64,000 nt of DNA, from positions 804,501-868,500 of the forward strand of contig NZ_CP045384.1 in assembly GCF_009363615.1 (NCBI RefSeq), read 5' to 3'. A program made the translations under genes and the position numbers. This document shows, piece by piece, positions 15,583 to 23,046 of this stretch (positions within the stretch are counted from its first letter, which is position 1; every line of letters starts with the position of its first letter). The DNA is from Ruegeria sp. THAF33. Its GTDB lineage: Bacteria > Pseudomonadota > Alphaproteobacteria > Rhodobacterales > Rhodobacteraceae. Under the pieces are notes generated by a model. The model saw nothing but the letters and a program-made list of their open reading frames with translations, did no database searches and was not told the origin of the DNA.

Positions 15583-16644
15583 TCAGCGCTCGGTAATGAA
15601 GGACAGCCCGGACACGAGTTGTCTCAGTCCCAGCGCCGCGCCCGCAAAGATCGCGGCGAATGTCACGGGCGCGCTGTATGCCAGAAGTGAGAAGGCAGAC
15701 ATGCCTTGTCCGACGCTGCAACCGACTGCGATGATCGCTCCGGGGCCCATGATCGCCGCGCCCAGCATCTGCCGTTTCAGTTCGCGCGGATCTTCGCAGG
15801 CTTCCCAGCGAAAATGACCCTTTGACCAGGACCCCAAAAACGCGCCGATCAGAACGCCCGAGACTGATCCGACGGCAAAAGACAAAGTGTTTCCGGACGC
15901 TGTCATCAAGTAGAATATCGTGTCACCCAAGGGTGCCGCGAAGGTATGCGTTTGCACCGGCTCACCGTCAAAGCCGTGGGTTGCTACCCAATTCGTGCCA
16001 AGCCAGCCCGAAACGATCGCCAGTCCAACCACAGATCCCCAGAACACCTGCGCTGGCGTACGGCGGAACTGCGGGTTCGCCAAAGCGAAGACCACCAAAA
16101 CGACACCGACGGCAGTACCGACGAGCCACGCCGGAACAGAGGTCAACCGTTCAGCTAGAAAGCTGACGCTTTGGGGCGCGCTGATATCCATTTCTACTGG
16201 AAACAGCCAAACCCGCAGATATGCCAGGGGGCCGGACATTACGACATACGCCGAAAGGCCCATGATCAGGACGATGACGAAGGATCGAAGGTCGCCACCT
16301 CCCAGCCTTGCCAGCGCCCCATAGCCGCAGTTCCCGCTGATGGCCATTCCATAACCGAACATGAGGCCGCCCACGATCGAACCGATCGGGTTCCAGGTCT
16401 GGGCAAGGTAGCGTGTTCCTACAGGGTCAAGCCACCCGAACGCCATGGCGCCATGGCTTCCAACAATGGCGACGCCAATCGCAACCGCCCACATGCGAAG
16501 TCGCCGATCATCGCCTGCGTAAAGGAAGTCTTCGATTGCACCCAACGTGCAAAAGCGACCGATGCGCGCAGCCAGCCCCAAAGCGATGCCCCCAATCAAA
16601 CCGATCAGAGCAACAGCATTTGCGTCTCCCAATGCTTCGAACAT
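15583..16644 (-). CDS. soxT: SoxT, YeeE/YedE-family sulfur compound transporter
   Basis: A 353-residue membrane protein with about nine helices, of the full-length YeeE/YedE type. Conserved parts are the start (ALIGLIGGIALGLAARIGRFCTLGA), the GNCGYGALARLGGGDLRS block and AVGCSVGQGMSAFS, all with the Cys residues of the substrate path. In Paracoccus pantotrophus the order soxT-R-S precedes soxVW, as here. SoxT proteins are implicated in thiosulfate import and in signalling to the SoxR repressor in Hyphomicrobium. GGGAGGAG precedes the ATG. The gene is the last of the soxS-soxR-soxT minus-strand unit, 41 bp after soxR. Confidence 0.87.
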   Translation of the reverse strand: MFEALGDANAVALIGLIGGIALGLAARIGRFCTLGAIEDFLYAGDDRRLRMWAVAIGVAIVGSHGAMAFGWLDPVGTRYLAQTWNPIGSIVGGLMFGYGMAISGNCGYGALARLGGGDLRSFVIVLIMGLSAYVVMSGPLAYLRVWLFPVEMDISAPQSVSFLAERLTSVPAWLVGTAVGVVLVVFALANPQFRRTPAQVFWGSVVGLAIVSGWLGTNWVATHGFDGEPVQTHTFAAPLGDTIFYLMTASGNTLSFAVGSVSGVLIGAFLGSWSKGHFRWEACEDPRELKRQMLGAAIMGPGAIIAVGCSVGQGMSAFSLLAYSAPVTFAAIFAGAALGLRQLVSGLSFITER

Positions 16645-16685
16645 TGCCAGTCTCCTCCCAAAGCTGGCGGCGTCTTGACCGGCTT

Positions 16686-17033
16686 CTACGTCTCCCGGCA
16701 GAAAAGATCGTAAACGACTTCCAGTATTTGCGTCGAACGATCATCAGCCAATCTGTAATAAATTGTCTTACCCTCGCGCCGTGTTTTGACCAAGCCTTCA
16801 AAGCGCAGTCGGGATAATTGTTGGGATACGGCGGCCTGTCTCGCCGACAGCATCTCTTCCATCTGGGTGACGGACTTTTCACCCGATGACAGATAGCACA
16901 AGATCATCAGACGCCCCTCGTGGCTGATGGCCTTCAGGAAGTTTGATGCCGTCTGGGCATTCTCCATCATTCGGTCCAGATCTTCCGCACACATGTCCTT
17001 TGTGAACACCGGCAGTTTCGATGGTTTGTCCAA
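16686..17033 (-). CDS. soxR: SoxR, ArsR-family sulfur-responsive repressor
   Basis: A 115-residue winged-helix repressor of the ArsR family, with the recognition region QAAVSQQLSRLRFEGLV and the wing RREGKTIYYRLAD. Cys46 (in ILCYL) and Cys112 (in LFCRET) are 66 residues apart, exactly the spacing of the redox Cys pairs of BigR (42/108) and SqrR (41/107), which form a polysulfide bridge. It should repress the sox genes and release them when sulfane sulfur accumulates. The start is a TTG at 17033 with GAGG upstream; an internal ATG at 16994 would shorten it by 13 residues. It lies between soxS and soxT. Confidence 0.88.
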   Translation of the reverse strand: MDKPSKLPVFTKDMCAEDLDRMMENAQTASNFLKAISHEGRLMILCYLSSGEKSVTQMEEMLSARQAAVSQQLSRLRFEGLVKTRREGKTIYYRLADDRSTQILEVVYDLFCRET

Positions 17034-17094
17034 AAGGATCGCCTCGCTTTCTCAGCTTCACGCATTCAAAACAGTTTATGTAATTTGCCGCCGA

Positions 17095-17469
17095 TTAGCC
17101 AGAGGTCTCAACCTGTACCCCTGCGTCACGCAGCATCACGCCCAACAACCCCCAGAAAAAGTCTTCGCCGGGGTAGCCTTCGATCCGGCCGACTTCTTGG
17201 CCGTTGTCCAGCAAAACAAAGGTCGGAGTGTAGTAGAGAGGTCGTTTTAGGGTGATCCCATCCGGCAGGGATTCATGGATGTCGACACGCTGAAGCGGGG
17301 CGGCAACTCCTTCTTGTGTTTTCGGGTAGATCCCCGAGATTTCGGAATCCCATCGGGCACACCACATGCACCCATCTTCTTCGGCCATCAGAAGCGTCAT
17401 TTCAGCCCGTAAAGCCAGGGGCGAAACAAGCAACGTGACCGCAAGCACAAGCAGGAAAAAGTGGCGCAT
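17095..17469 (-). CDS. soxS: SoxS, periplasmic thioredoxin-like protein
   Basis: A 124-residue exported thioredoxin-like protein: signal peptide 1-22 (FFLLVLAVTLLVSPLALRA), then the redox pair Cys34-x-x-Cys37 in DGCMWCARW and the thioredoxin-fold strands PLYYTPTFVLLDNGQEVGRIEGY. In Paracoccus SoxS reduces or protects the SoxY cysteine and is needed for full Sox activity. It is the first gene of the soxSRT minus-strand unit, divergent from soxVW, and the 80-bp gap between them holds a degenerate copy of the candidate SoxR operator. Confidence 0.9.
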   Translation of the reverse strand: MRHFFLLVLAVTLLVSPLALRAEMTLLMAEEDGCMWCARWDSEISGIYPKTQEGVAAPLQRVDIHESLPDGITLKRPLYYTPTFVLLDNGQEVGRIEGYPGEDFFWGLLGVMLRDAGVQVETSG

Positions 17470-17503
17470 CTCAAGCTCCGATTGACCGCAGCGTCATATC
17501 TTT

Positions 17504-17519
17504 ATTACTTTGAATGTAT
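17504..17519. promoter_or_regulatory. Candidate SoxR operator, soxS-soxV gap (degenerate)
   Basis: ATTACTTTGAATGTAT matches 11 of the 14 fixed positions of ATTCATT-nn-AATGAAT, the perfect repeat found before soxX. It lies between divergent soxS and soxV. In Pseudaminobacter salicylatoxidans and Paracoccus, SoxR is known to bind in the soxS-soxV and soxW-soxX gaps. Confidence 0.5.
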
Positions 17520-17549
17520 GAATGATAGCGTGCCAGGACGGGTTTGACC

Positions 17550-18290
17550 ATGCTCGACATCACATTTGCAGGGGCTTTGGTCGCAGGGCTGTTGTCATTT
17601 CTGTCCCCGTGCATCCTGCCGATTGTCCCGTTTTACCTCAGTTACCTGGCGGGTGTCGGGATGGAGCAGATTTCTGCCAGTTCAGTCATTTCTGGGAACG
17701 TTCGCCGCAGGGCAACGCTTTCTGCAATCGCTTTTGCAGCAGGGATCATAACGATTTTTATGGCGCTTGGAGCCACGGCTTCGATATTCGGTCAAATGAT
17801 CCGCGAATACTTCGATATCCTTCGATGGATTGCCGCGGCCATCATCATGGCGATGGGCTTGCATTTCCTGGGGCTGATTCGCATCGGGTTTCTGTATCGC
17901 CAGTTTCGGGCAGACGTCGGTGAAACATCAAACCTGAGCCTGATTGGTGCGTATGTTCTGGGACTGGCATTTGCTTTTGGCTGGACGCCCTGTGTCGGGC
18001 CCGTGCTTGCTGCAATCCTGTTTACGGCGGCCGGAACCGAGACGGCTTGGCGCGGTGCGATGCTTCTATTCGTTTACGGGGCGGGAATGACTGCCCCCTT
18101 TGTTCTGGCGGCCTTTTTGGTGCGCCCCTTCATGCAGTGGATGGCGCGGTTCAGAAAGCATTTGCCCCTGATCGAGAAGGCTATGGGCTGTCTGTTGATT
18201 CTGTTCGGCGCTTTGATCGCAACCAACTCGATCAATCGCGTGGCCCAATGGATGCTGGACCATATGCCCTGGCTTGCGGCCATCGGATAA
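17550..18290 (+). CDS. soxV: SoxV, CcdA-type thiol-electron transporter
   Basis: A 246-residue membrane protein of the CcdA/DsbD-beta family with six or so helices. It carries reducing equivalents from cytoplasmic thioredoxin to the periplasm, where SoxW receives them. The two redox Cys are Cys21 (LSPCILPIVPFYLSYLAG) and Cys148 (WTPCVGPVLAAIL), each followed by Pro-rich helices as the family requires. The ATG at 17550 is preferred over a TTG six bases earlier because AGGA lies at the right distance. soxW follows after 14 bp, so the pair forms an operon. Confidence 0.92.
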   Translation: MLDITFAGALVAGLLSFLSPCILPIVPFYLSYLAGVGMEQISASSVISGNVRRRATLSAIAFAAGIITIFMALGATASIFGQMIREYFDILRWIAAAIIMAMGLHFLGLIRIGFLYRQFRADVGETSNLSLIGAYVLGLAFAFGWTPCVGPVLAAILFTAAGTETAWRGAMLLFVYGAGMTAPFVLAAFLVRPFMQWMARFRKHLPLIEKAMGCLLILFGALIATNSINRVAQWMLDHMPWLAAIG

Positions 18291-18304
18291 TACGGGAGGA
18301 AAAC

Positions 18305-18883
18305 ATGAAGCGAACAATGTCAGTTTTGATGGCGTGCTTGGTGGGCGTGGCGGTTTCCGCCGCCGAGCTTGGCGACGACGGGTTGCACAAAACACTATGG
18401 ATGCGCGACACGTTCAAAGACCTTCGCGAGGATCTTGAAGAGGCGTCAGATGAAGGCAAACGCCTGGTTTTGTTTATCGAGCAACAGGGCTGCATCTATT
18501 GCAAGAAAATGCACGAAGAGGTTTTCCCCCAGCCCGACCTGGCGGCGTACATCGAAGATAACTTCTTTGTCGTCCAACTGGATCTGCACGGAAGCACCAC
18601 GGCCACCGACTTTGACGGGGAAGAGAGCGAGCAACGAGCGCTGATGCGCAAATGGGGGATTCTGTTTACGCCGACCCTTGTATTTCTGCCGGAAGAGGTT
18701 CCCGAGGACGCCACCGCCATTGATGCAGCGGTTGCAGTCATGCCGGGGGCGTTTTCGAAAGGAACAACTTTGGATCTGTTCACCTGGGTCTTCGAAAAGC
18801 GGTACGAACTTGAAAATGGTGAAGATTTTCAGCGCTACCACGCACGGCGCATTCAGGAGCGAAACAATGTTTCGCAAGACTGA
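18305..18883 (+). CDS. soxW: SoxW, periplasmic thioredoxin
   Basis: A 192-residue exported thioredoxin with a signal peptide (1-20, MSVLMACLVGVAVSAA) and the active site Cys63-x-x-Cys66 in QQGCIYCKKMHEEVF. It accepts electrons from SoxV and keeps Sox proteins such as SoxY reduced in the periplasm. The cis-Pro is in LFTPTLVFLP. A GGAGG site precedes the ATG at 18305 (TACGGGAGGAAAACATG). It is the second gene of soxVW and is followed by 130 bp of regulatory sequence before soxX. Confidence 0.9.
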   Translation: MKRTMSVLMACLVGVAVSAAELGDDGLHKTLWMRDTFKDLREDLEEASDEGKRLVLFIEQQGCIYCKKMHEEVFPQPDLAAYIEDNFFVVQLDLHGSTTATDFDGEESEQRALMRKWGILFTPTLVFLPEEVPEDATAIDAAVAVMPGAFSKGTTLDLFTWVFEKRYELENGEDFQRYHARRIQERNNVSQD

Positions 18884-18904
18884 GGTCGGGGGATATAAAT
18901 AAAA

Positions 18905-18924
18905 AAATTCATTGTAATGAATTT
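18905..18924. promoter_or_regulatory. Candidate SoxR operator, soxW-soxX gap (perfect)
   Basis: A perfect 20-bp inverted repeat, AAATTCATT-GT-AATGAATTT, in the 131-bp gap between soxW and soxX, about 90 bp before the soxX start. Its core, ATTCATTnnAATGAAT, recurs with few changes before soxG (32347) and, weaker, before soxV. It is the best candidate for the SoxR site controlling the soxXYZABCDEF genes. Confidence 0.75.
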
Positions 18925-19014
18925 AATGTTGCGACAGACCGCCCTCGTCGACTACGGTACACAAATGCTTTGGGTCGCAAAGCGCCGTCGGCGTGTTAGC
19001 AAATGGGAGGGATC

Positions 19015-19491
19015 ATGAAGCCGAGACTCTTAACATTGGTCTGCGCAATGACAGGGGGTGCCGCGTTTGCTGCGGATACCGACCCGAAAAACGTAACCTA
19101 TGGTGAATATGGTGCCGTAGAGGTCTCGTTGACCGGCGCGGCCGGTGACGCGGCAAATGGCGCGCTGATCGTTGGCGACAAGTCAAAAGGCAATTGCGTG
19201 GCGTGCCATGCGGTCTCGGCTTTGGCCGATATTCCGTTCCATGGCGAGGTTGGCCCGGCGCTGGATGGTGCCGGTGATCGTTGGTCCGAGGCCGAGCTTC
19301 GCGGATTGGTTGCAAACGCGAAAATGACGTTCGAAGGCACGGTGATGCCGGCATTCTACAAGGATGACGGCTATATCCGACCGGGCGACGCCTATACCGG
19401 CAAAGCCCCGACCGAGCCTCTGACGTCGATCCTGACAGCGCAGGAAATCGAAGACGTGGTCGCGTTTCTTGCAACCCTGAAAGAGGAATAG
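19015..19491 (+). CDS. soxX: SoxX, monohaem c-type cytochrome of SoxAX
   Basis: A 158-residue exported cytochrome with a signal peptide (1-20) and one haem motif, CVACH (Cys61-Cys64-His65), a probable distal Met in GTVMPAFY, and the cytochrome c C-terminal helix (LTAQEIEDVVAFLATL). SoxX pairs with SoxA to join thiosulfate oxidatively to the Cys of SoxY. ATG 19015 is chosen over ATG 19003 because GGGAGG lies five bases upstream. It starts the soxXYZA unit, 47 bp ahead of soxY. Confidence 0.95.
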   Translation: MKPRLLTLVCAMTGGAAFAADTDPKNVTYGEYGAVEVSLTGAAGDAANGALIVGDKSKGNCVACHAVSALADIPFHGEVGPALDGAGDRWSEAELRGLVANAKMTFEGTVMPAFYKDDGYIRPGDAYTGKAPTEPLTSILTAQEIEDVVAFLATLKEE

Positions 19492-19538
19492 TCGCGCTTG
19501 TCCAGCGTGATTTTTCGAAGACTCAAAGGAGATTGAAA

Positions 19539-19955
19539 ATGGAACTCTCTCGCCGCGAAACTCTGGCCCTTGGGCTGGGCGCCGCGTTCCTGACAATGAT
19601 GCCGTTTCGTGCAAATGCGGCCGCTGAGGATGCGATTGCCGCGTTTACCGGTGGGGCGGATGTGGCCGACGGCGGTGTTACACTGACGGCACCTGAAATC
19701 GCCGAAAACGGAAACACCGTACCGATCGAAGTAAGCGCCCCAGGTGCAGCATCGATTCTGATCGTTGCAGCAGGCAACCCCGAACCGGGCGTCGCAACGT
19801 TCAACTTTGGCCCACTGGCCGCTGAACAGGCCGCTTCAACCCGTATCCGCCTTGCCGGAACGCAGGATGTCATTGCCGTGGCGAAGATGGCAGATGGCAG
19901 CTTTGCCAAGGCATCCGCGACCGTAAAAGTGACAATCGGCGGCTGCGGCGGCTGA
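19539..19955 (+). CDS. soxY: SoxY, thiosulfate carrier protein
   Basis: A 138-residue carrier with a twin-arginine signal (SRRETLALGLGAAFL). Its C-terminal Cys, in the family's GGCGG tail, is the swinging arm that holds the sulfur substrate while SoxAX, SoxB and SoxCD act on it. The mature domain has an Ig-like fold. ATG 19539 is preferred to the TTG at 19533 because AAGGAG lies at the right distance. soxZ follows by 36 bp, and the two proteins form the SoxYZ heterodimer exported together by Tat. Confidence 0.96.
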   Translation: MELSRRETLALGLGAAFLTMMPFRANAAAEDAIAAFTGGADVADGGVTLTAPEIAENGNTVPIEVSAPGAASILIVAAGNPEPGVATFNFGPLAAEQAASTRIRLAGTQDVIAVAKMADGSFAKASATVKVTIGGCGG

Positions 19956-19991
19956 TAGCCACGCGCGCCTCGAAGAACAGGAGACTAACCA

Positions 19992-20321
19992 ATGGCATCC
20001 GGTGTGAAACCCCGCGTCAAGGTTCCCAAGAAAGCCGCAGCTGGCGAAACCGTCACGATCAAGACATTGATCAGCCACAAGATGGAAAGCGGACAGCGCA
20101 AGGACAAAGAAGGCAACGTCATACCTCGGTCGATCATCAACCGTTTCACCTGTGAGTTTAACGGCGAAATGGTGATCGATGTGACGATGGAGCCGGCAAT
20201 CTCAACCAACCCGTATTTCCAGTTTGAGGCAACCGTGCCCGAGGCAGGTGAGTTCGTGTTTACCTGGTACGATGACGACGGCTCTGTATACGACGAGAAG
20301 AAATCGATCGAGATCGCCTGA
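19992..20321 (+). CDS. soxZ: SoxZ, SoxY partner protein
   Basis: A 109-residue Ig-like protein without its own signal peptide, as usual, because it is carried to the periplasm with SoxY. The start (MASGVKPRVKVPKKAAAGE) and the ISHKMESGQRKD segment are typical, as is the EFVFTWYDDDGS end region. Together with SoxY it presents the sulfur-bearing Cys to the other Sox enzymes. It is flanked tightly by soxY and soxA (70 bp), the latter with its own strong ribosome site. Confidence 0.96.
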   Translation: MASGVKPRVKVPKKAAAGETVTIKTLISHKMESGQRKDKEGNVIPRSIINRFTCEFNGEMVIDVTMEPAISTNPYFQFEATVPEAGEFVFTWYDDDGSVYDEKKSIEIA

Positions 20322-20391
20322 CGGCTCGACCACTAAGGCAGATCAGCGCCGGGCATGACGTTTGGCGCTGGTCCACCAAGGGAGGAACGTA

Positions 20392-21237
20392 ATGAATACA
20401 AAGGCATTAACGGCGATCGCAGCAGTTCTGGTTTTCCCAGTGGCAGCAATGGCCGGACCTGACGAAGACAATCTTGTGATCAATGACGAGCTGGACATGA
20501 CCTCGGTCACCGAAGCGCCGGCGCATTTGGAAAACCTGGACACGATCTATTCCGGTTGGCATTTCCGTACGGATGAAACCCAGGCCCTTCAGATTGATGA
20601 TTTCGACAATCCGGCGATGATCTTCGTCGACAAGGCTGCCGACCTTTTTGAGACGGTCGATGGGGCTGCCGGCAAAAGCTGTGCCTCGTGCCACGACGGG
20701 GTGGAAAGCTTCAAGGGATTGCAGGCTTCCATGCCGAAGGTTGATGCCGAAACCGGCAAGCTGGTGGTCATGGAAGATCTGATCAACGCGTGCCGGACCG
20801 AGCACATGGAGGCCGATGCCTGGAAATGGTCCGGTGGCGATATGCAGGGCATGGTCGCTTTGATCGGACTACAGTCACGCGGGATGCCCATGAACGTTGC
20901 CATCGACGGTGATGCCGCCCCGTATTGGGAACAGGGCAAGGAAATGTACTATACGCGCTATGGCCAGTTGGAGCTGAGCTGTGCCAACTGTCATGAAGAC
21001 AATTGGGGCAATATGATCCGGGCAGATCACCTGAGCCAGGGAATGATCAACGGGTTCCCGACGTATCGCTTGAAACAGGCCAAGCTGATTTCGCGACACA
21101 ATCGTTTCCGCGGTTGTATTCGTGATACGCGGGCGGAAACCTTTGCCGAAGGTTCAGACGAATTCCGTGCGCTGGAGCTTTATGTTGCCTCGCGTGGCAA
21201 CGGGCTTTCAGTCGAAACCCCGGCCGTGCGCCAATAA
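20392..21237 (+). CDS. soxA: SoxA, dihaem c-type cytochrome of SoxAX
   Basis: A 281-residue exported cytochrome with a signal peptide (1-21). Two haem-binding sites are present, CASCH (97-101) and CANCH (197-201), and the catalytic Cys242 in RFRGCIRDTRAE, whose persulfide form is a haem ligand. SoxAX conjugates thiosulfate to SoxY. Having two haems places it in the dihaem SoxA group of Paracoccus. ATG 20392 with GGAGG upstream is chosen over an upstream start. A strong terminator follows within 7 bp of the stop, so transcription of soxXYZA can end here. Confidence 0.96.
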   Translation: MNTKALTAIAAVLVFPVAAMAGPDEDNLVINDELDMTSVTEAPAHLENLDTIYSGWHFRTDETQALQIDDFDNPAMIFVDKAADLFETVDGAAGKSCASCHDGVESFKGLQASMPKVDAETGKLVVMEDLINACRTEHMEADAWKWSGGDMQGMVALIGLQSRGMPMNVAIDGDAAPYWEQGKEMYYTRYGQLELSCANCHEDNWGNMIRADHLSQGMINGFPTYRLKQAKLISRHNRFRGCIRDTRAETFAEGSDEFRALELYVASRGNGLSVETPAVRQ

Positions 21238-21243
21238 CGAACG

Positions 21244-21275
21244 ACCCGCGTGGGCGATGTCCGACGCGGGTTTTT
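21244..21275 (+). terminator. Rho-independent terminator after soxA
   Basis: A perfect 8-bp stem, ACCCGCGT / ACGCGGGT, with a 12-base loop, followed at once by TTTTT, seven bases after the soxA stop. It splits soxXYZA from soxBCDEF, or attenuates read-through and gives more SoxXYZA than SoxBCD. Confidence 0.8.
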
Positions 21276-21291
21276 CAAGAGCATAACATTC

Positions 21292-21307
21292 ACACATTAA
21301 TATGTGT
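21292..21307. promoter_or_regulatory. Inverted repeat upstream of soxB
   Basis: ACACAT-TAAT-ATGTGT, 17 bp upstream of the soxB start and directly after the soxA terminator. It has some resemblance (9 of 14) to the ATTCATTnnAATGAAT repeat and is in the right place for an operator of an internal soxB promoter. It could also be bound by another regulator. Confidence 0.45.
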
Positions 21308-21324
21308 AACAGGAAAGCCGAAAG

Positions 21325-23022
21325 ATGATTTCTCGACGTGACTTCTTGCAGGTTTCAATGGCGGCATCGGCTCTGTACGGAGCGTCCGGGTTTGGCAATT
21401 GGGCCAGGCTTTCCGCGCAGCAAAGTCTGACGCAGGATCAGCTGCTGGAGTTTGAGACCTTTGGCAATATCAGCCTGATCCATGTCACTGACATCCACGC
21501 GCAACTCAAACCGATTTACTTCCGTGAACCCGAGATAAACCTGGGTATCGGCGAGGCGAAAGGGCAGATGCCGCACGTCACGGGGGCCGCATTCCGCAAG
21601 GCCTACGGGATCGAGGATGGCAGCCCGTCCGCCTATGCGCTGACATACGACGACTTTGCGGCCCTGGCAAAGACCTACGGTCGGGTCGGTGGTTTGGACC
21701 GGGTCTCGACGGTGATCAATGCCATCCGTGCGGACCGGCCCGATGCCCTGCTTTTGGATGGCGGTGATACCTGGCACGGGTCTTACACCTGTTACCAGAC
21801 GGCTGGTCAGGACATGGTCAATGTCATGAACGCGCTGAAACCTGATGCAATGACCTTTCATTGGGAGTTCACGCTGGGCAGCGACAGAGTTAACGAAATC
21901 GTCGAAGGGCTGCCCTTTGCCGCTTTGGGTCAGAACATTTTTGATGCCGAATGGGATGAACCTGCGGAATTGTTCAAGCCCTACAAGTTCTTTGACCGAG
22001 GCGGTGCAAAGGTTGCCGTGATCGGGCAGGCGTTCCCTTACATGCCAATTGCGAATCCGGGTTGGATGTTCCCTGAATACTCTTTCGGCATTCGGGATGA
22101 GAACATGCAGGCAATGGTCGACGAGGTTCGCGATGCCGGTGCCGATGTCGTCGTCGCCCTCAGCCATAACGGCTTTGACGTGGACAAGAAAATGGCCGGC
22201 CGGGTGCAGGGGATCGACGTGATCCTCAGTGGCCACACCCACGATGCGCTGCCCGAGCCGGTTCTGGTGGGCAAAACGCATATCATCGCGTCAGGCTCGA
22301 ACGGCAAATTCGTCAGCCGCGTGGATCTGGATGTGCGGGATGGGCAGTTGATGGGGTTGAAGCACAAGCTGATCCCGATCTTCTCTGATGTTATCGCTCC
22401 GGATCCTGCGATCACCGCCCTGATAGATGAGCAGCGCGCGCCCTATGAGGAGACGCTCAGCGAAGTGATCGGCAGAACGGACTCGTTGCTCTATCGTCGC
22501 GGCAATTTCAACGGAACCTGGGATGACCTGATCTGTGATGCCCTGCTTAAGGAGCGGGAGGCAGACATTGCCATGTCCCCCGGTGTTCGTTGGGGGCCGT
22601 CGATCCTGCCGGGGCAGGAGATCACGCGCGAGGACATCTGGAACGTCACTTCGATGTCATATCCGAATGCCTATCGCACGGAAATGACGGGTGAGTTCAT
22701 CCATGTGATCCTCGAGGATGTTGGCGACAACCTGTTCAACCCTGATCCCTACTACCAGCAGGGCGGCGACATGGTCCGTGTCGGTGGGCTGGGCTACCGC
22801 ATCGACGTGACCAAGCCGCAAGGGCAGCGGATCAGCGAGATGACTCTGCTGAAGACAGGTGAAGCGATTGATCCGTCGAAAACCTATGTCGTGGCCGGCT
22901 GGGCCAGCGTCAACGAAGGCACCGAGGGTCCGCCGATCTGGGATGTCGTCGAAAACCACATTCGCAACCTTGGAACCGTAACGGTGCAAGAGAACACCAG
23001 CGTCGATGTCGTCGGCGCCTAA
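21325..23022 (+). CDS. soxB: SoxB, thiosulfohydrolase
   Basis: A 565-residue periplasmic dimanganese enzyme of the 5'-nucleotidase family that releases sulfate from the SoxY-bound S-sulfocysteine. A Tat signal (SRRDFLQ) fits export folded. Metal-site blocks are HVTDIHAQL, DGGDTWHGS, FHWEFTLG (the usual NHE becomes HWE), LSHNGFD and SGHTHDALPEP, with the C-terminal nucleotidase domain containing GNFNGTWDDLICDALL. The length is as expected for SoxB. AGGAAAG precedes the ATG, 17 bp after the inverted repeat. It leads soxBCDEF. Confidence 0.95.
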   Translation: MISRRDFLQVSMAASALYGASGFGNWARLSAQQSLTQDQLLEFETFGNISLIHVTDIHAQLKPIYFREPEINLGIGEAKGQMPHVTGAAFRKAYGIEDGSPSAYALTYDDFAALAKTYGRVGGLDRVSTVINAIRADRPDALLLDGGDTWHGSYTCYQTAGQDMVNVMNALKPDAMTFHWEFTLGSDRVNEIVEGLPFAALGQNIFDAEWDEPAELFKPYKFFDRGGAKVAVIGQAFPYMPIANPGWMFPEYSFGIRDENMQAMVDEVRDAGADVVVALSHNGFDVDKKMAGRVQGIDVILSGHTHDALPEPVLVGKTHIIASGSNGKFVSRVDLDVRDGQLMGLKHKLIPIFSDVIAPDPAITALIDEQRAPYEETLSEVIGRTDSLLYRRGNFNGTWDDLICDALLKEREADIAMSPGVRWGPSILPGQEITREDIWNVTSMSYPNAYRTEMTGEFIHVILEDVGDNLFNPDPYYQQGGDMVRVGGLGYRIDVTKPQGQRISEMTLLKTGEAIDPSKTYVVAGWASVNEGTEGPPIWDVVENHIRNLGTVTVQENTSVDVVGA

Positions 23023-23046
23023 GAAACAGATGGAGACCTAAGAGAT

